Of a stretch of 64,000 nt of DNA, positions 63,350-64,000 are shown one piece after another; position 1 is the stretch's first letter; each line of letters begins with the position of its first letter. Below the pieces are notes generated by a model that did no database searches, had not been told where the DNA came from, and was given only the letters and a program-made list of their open reading frames with translations. Source of the DNA: Rebecca billardiae RCC1528 (Eukaryota > Haptophyta); contig OZ251250.1 of NCBI GenBank assembly GCA_965240325.2, positions 496,001-560,000 on the forward strand, written 5' to 3'. The position numbers were made by a program, and so were the translations under genes.

Positions 63350-64000
63350 GCGGCGGGAGCAGCAGCGGCGGCGGCGGCGGCAGTGGCAGTGGCGCGGGCG
63401 GCTCGACGCTGCACTCGCTCCTCCGCCGCCTCTCCGCCGTCGAGCCCTCCCTCCTCGCCGCCTCCCAGGTGCCGCCGCCCGCAGCCCTCGAGGCGCTTCT
63501 GGAGGCGACGGGCGCCGGCGGCGGCGGCGGCGGGAGCGGGAGCGGCGGCGGCTCGGGCGGGCGGCTCGGCCTCGCCGACGCGGCCGCGTTCCCGCCCTTT
63601 GGCGCCGCCGCCGGCGGCGGCCACTTCCGCCAGCTGCTCCCACGCCTCCGCGCGTCCGGCGACGAGTCCGTTCAGCTCGCCGCCCTCACGGAGCTGTGCG
63701 ACCGGCTGGCGATGGCGACAGAGGACACGCTGCTCGTGGGCGGGATGAGCGTGGAGGAGTACGCGCCGGCGCTCGTCGCGCTGCTCAAGGCGCCGCACTC
63801 CGCCTCGCTCATGCTCCTCGCCTCCCGCGCCATCTGCCACCTCGTCGACCTCGTGCCGTCGGCGACGTCCGCGCTCGTGCAGGTCGGCGCGGCGAGCACG
63901 CTTTGCGAGCGGCTGCTGTGCGCAGAGTACATCGACCTGGCGGAGGAGGTGCTCGGCGCGCTGCGCAAGCTGTCGACCGAGCACGGCGGCACCGTCCTCC
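63061..64000 (+). CDS. UPL3: UPL3/TRIP12-like HECT E3 ubiquitin ligase, 5' part
   Basis: In frame from ATG 63061 to the window edge (313 codons, incomplete). Residues 1-185 are Pro/Ala then Gly/Ser-rich and disordered. From residue 189 (FRQLLPRLRASGDESVQLAA) the armadillo-like N-terminal region of plant UPL3/KAK and animal TRIP12 is clear: LTELCDRLAMATEDTL, VEEYAPALVALLKAP, LMLLASRAICHLVDLVPSA, ALVQVGAASTLCERLL, YIDLAEEVLGALRKLS. These ligases ubiquitinate substrates through a C-terminal HECT domain, which would lie beyond 64000. The call depends only on the ARM region, which is highly characteristic. Confidence 0.87.

Overview
The window is nuclear DNA from a very GC-rich eukaryote. Nine short introns can be placed by reading-frame phase, mostly with GTGCGC-type donors and GCGCAG-type acceptors (a tenth is tentative). 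Genes are monocistronic or arranged as divergent and convergent pairs, and there are LTR and TIR transposons and long (TA)n tracts. The gene set (plant/algal DEX1, a plastid-type MsrA leader, Hrq1 helicase, UPL3/TRIP12-type HECT ligase, EsV-1-7 repeat proteins) suggests a GC-rich unicellular alga. A haptophyte or a stramenopile relative is my best guess; nothing here fixes the phylum.

Region A (1-31.6 kb) is a repeat-dominated accessory block. Its core is six paralogous genes encoding 6 to 12 tandem copies of a 38-residue cysteine/histidine unit, C-x4-C-x16-C-x2-H-x12, which is the EsV-1-7 motif known from Ectocarpus virus EsV-1 and the brown-algal IMMEDIATE UPRIGHT (IMM) family. Genes 2-5 lie in a direct tandem array (15.4-21.4 kb); genes 1 and 6 are outliers that share a common 3' flank. 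Mobile DNA has inserted between and beside the genes: a Ty1/copia retrotransposon (4138-11091) in a (TA)n tract, a LINE-like remnant (11.6-13.5 kb), a composite insertion with 544-bp inverted repeats (21541-25200), and a clean 3847-bp TIR element with a 7-bp target duplication (25216-29062) carrying an orphan gene. A separate 291-bp-arm hairpin element lies at 355-1082. Because the EsV-1-7 flanks are paralogous, they act as empty sites that define several insertion boundaries.

Region B (32-64 kb) is ordinary gene space. In order it holds a C2orf69-family protein, an F-box-like protein, a small secreted cysteine protein with one intron, a BAH-domain gene with apparent frameshifts, a repeat-rich intergenic stretch, Hrq1/YprA-type SF2 helicase (minus strand, three exons, long polyglutamine insertion), DEX1 (three exons) divergent from it, a coiled-coil protein, a sulfotransferase-like protein, a secreted orphan, plastid-type MsrA, a divergent Zn2Cys6 regulator with an AT-hook, a small orphan gene, and the 5' end of a UPL3/TRIP12-like HECT E3 ligase running off the window.

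No rRNA, tRNA or CRISPR array was recognised. Coordinates of spliced genes are outer limits; exons are given in the evidence. All family calls come from reading motifs by eye, without database searches.
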